Assembly (NCBI GenBank): GCA_017995595.1
Contig: JAGOIO010000097.1
Location: forward strand, 1 to 5,717
Origin: a bacterium
GTDB taxonomy: Bacteria; Cyanobacteriota; Vampirovibrionia; Gastranaerophilales; Gastranaerophilaceae
Direction of reading: 5' to 3'
Length of the DNA: 5,717 bases
Shown here piece after piece: positions 5,715 through 5,717 of this stretch (its first letter is position 1; each line of letters opens with the position of its first letter). Both the position numbers and the translations under genes were made by a program. A model generated the notes under the pieces. That model was not told the origin of the DNA, made no database searches, and saw nothing but the letters and a program-made list of their open reading frames with translations.

Positions 5715-5717
5715 ATC

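Larger units (their letters stand above)
5468..5717. other. Gene-free right flank with recombination-like landmarks
   Basis: No frame on either strand gives a convincing protein here: stops are frequent, and no start with a ribosome site opens more than a few codons. The stretch is AT-rich and holds only the repeats, the guaA-like core and the hairpin listed separately. No hairpin directly follows the OLD gene, so its transcript may read through to the hairpin at 5683. Confidence 0.55.

Noticed and set aside
5467..5717. CRISPR array or small RNA gene in the right flank
   Set aside because: The repeats are 7-11 bases, present twice, with no regular spacers; no tRNA-like fold or riboswitch pattern is visible.

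Overview
The window is AT-rich, with strong Shine-Dalgarno sequences (AAGGAGA, GGAGG) and near-consensus TTGACA/TATAAT promoters. This points to a low-GC Firmicute, probably a clostridial gut or rumen-type bacterium. No gene here fixes the genus, so that is inference. The layout is accessory (defence-island) DNA: restriction-modification genes with mobile-element traces on both sides and no housekeeping gene.

Left flank (1-220): the 3' tail of a probable IS30-type transposase enters from the left edge. It is followed by an AT-rich regulatory stretch with two good promoters in tandem and a TTG-initiated gene.

Core (221-5467): six genes on the + strand, overlapping or separated by 3-27 bases, read as one operon. 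In order they are a 69-residue XRE-type HTH regulator; a Dam/DpnM-family GATC adenine methyltransferase; a DpnII/MboI-family GATC endonuclease; a 178-residue PD-(D/E)XK nuclease of unknown specificity; a 248-residue amino-methyltransferase with motif IV THPPY; and a 636-residue OLD-type ATPase-TOPRIM nuclease. The simplest reading is a complete GATC system (regulator-M1-R1), fused to a second, unidentified R-M pair (R2-M2), followed by an OLD-family nuclease, all transcribed from the promoters before the regulator. The second methyltransferase is not of the DpnA type found in the pneumococcal DpnII operon, which is why I read it with R2 and not as a second GATC methylase.

Right flank (5468-5717): no gene is visible. 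It holds a pair of TGACAAC direct repeats, two TGTACA sites, a 13-base stretch identical to what the 3' end of a guaA gene (…Glu-Trp-Glu-stop) would look like, a perfect 11-base tandem repeat, and a 12-bp perfect hairpin. Together these resemble an integration junction. I infer that the island may sit at the guaA 3' end, a known insertion hotspot, possibly beside a second integrase-bearing element beyond the right edge.

The most interesting points are the composite two-system R-M operon with an attached OLD nuclease, the unassigned R2-M2 pair, the altered TOPRIM acidic motif in the OLD protein, and the possible guaA attachment core.
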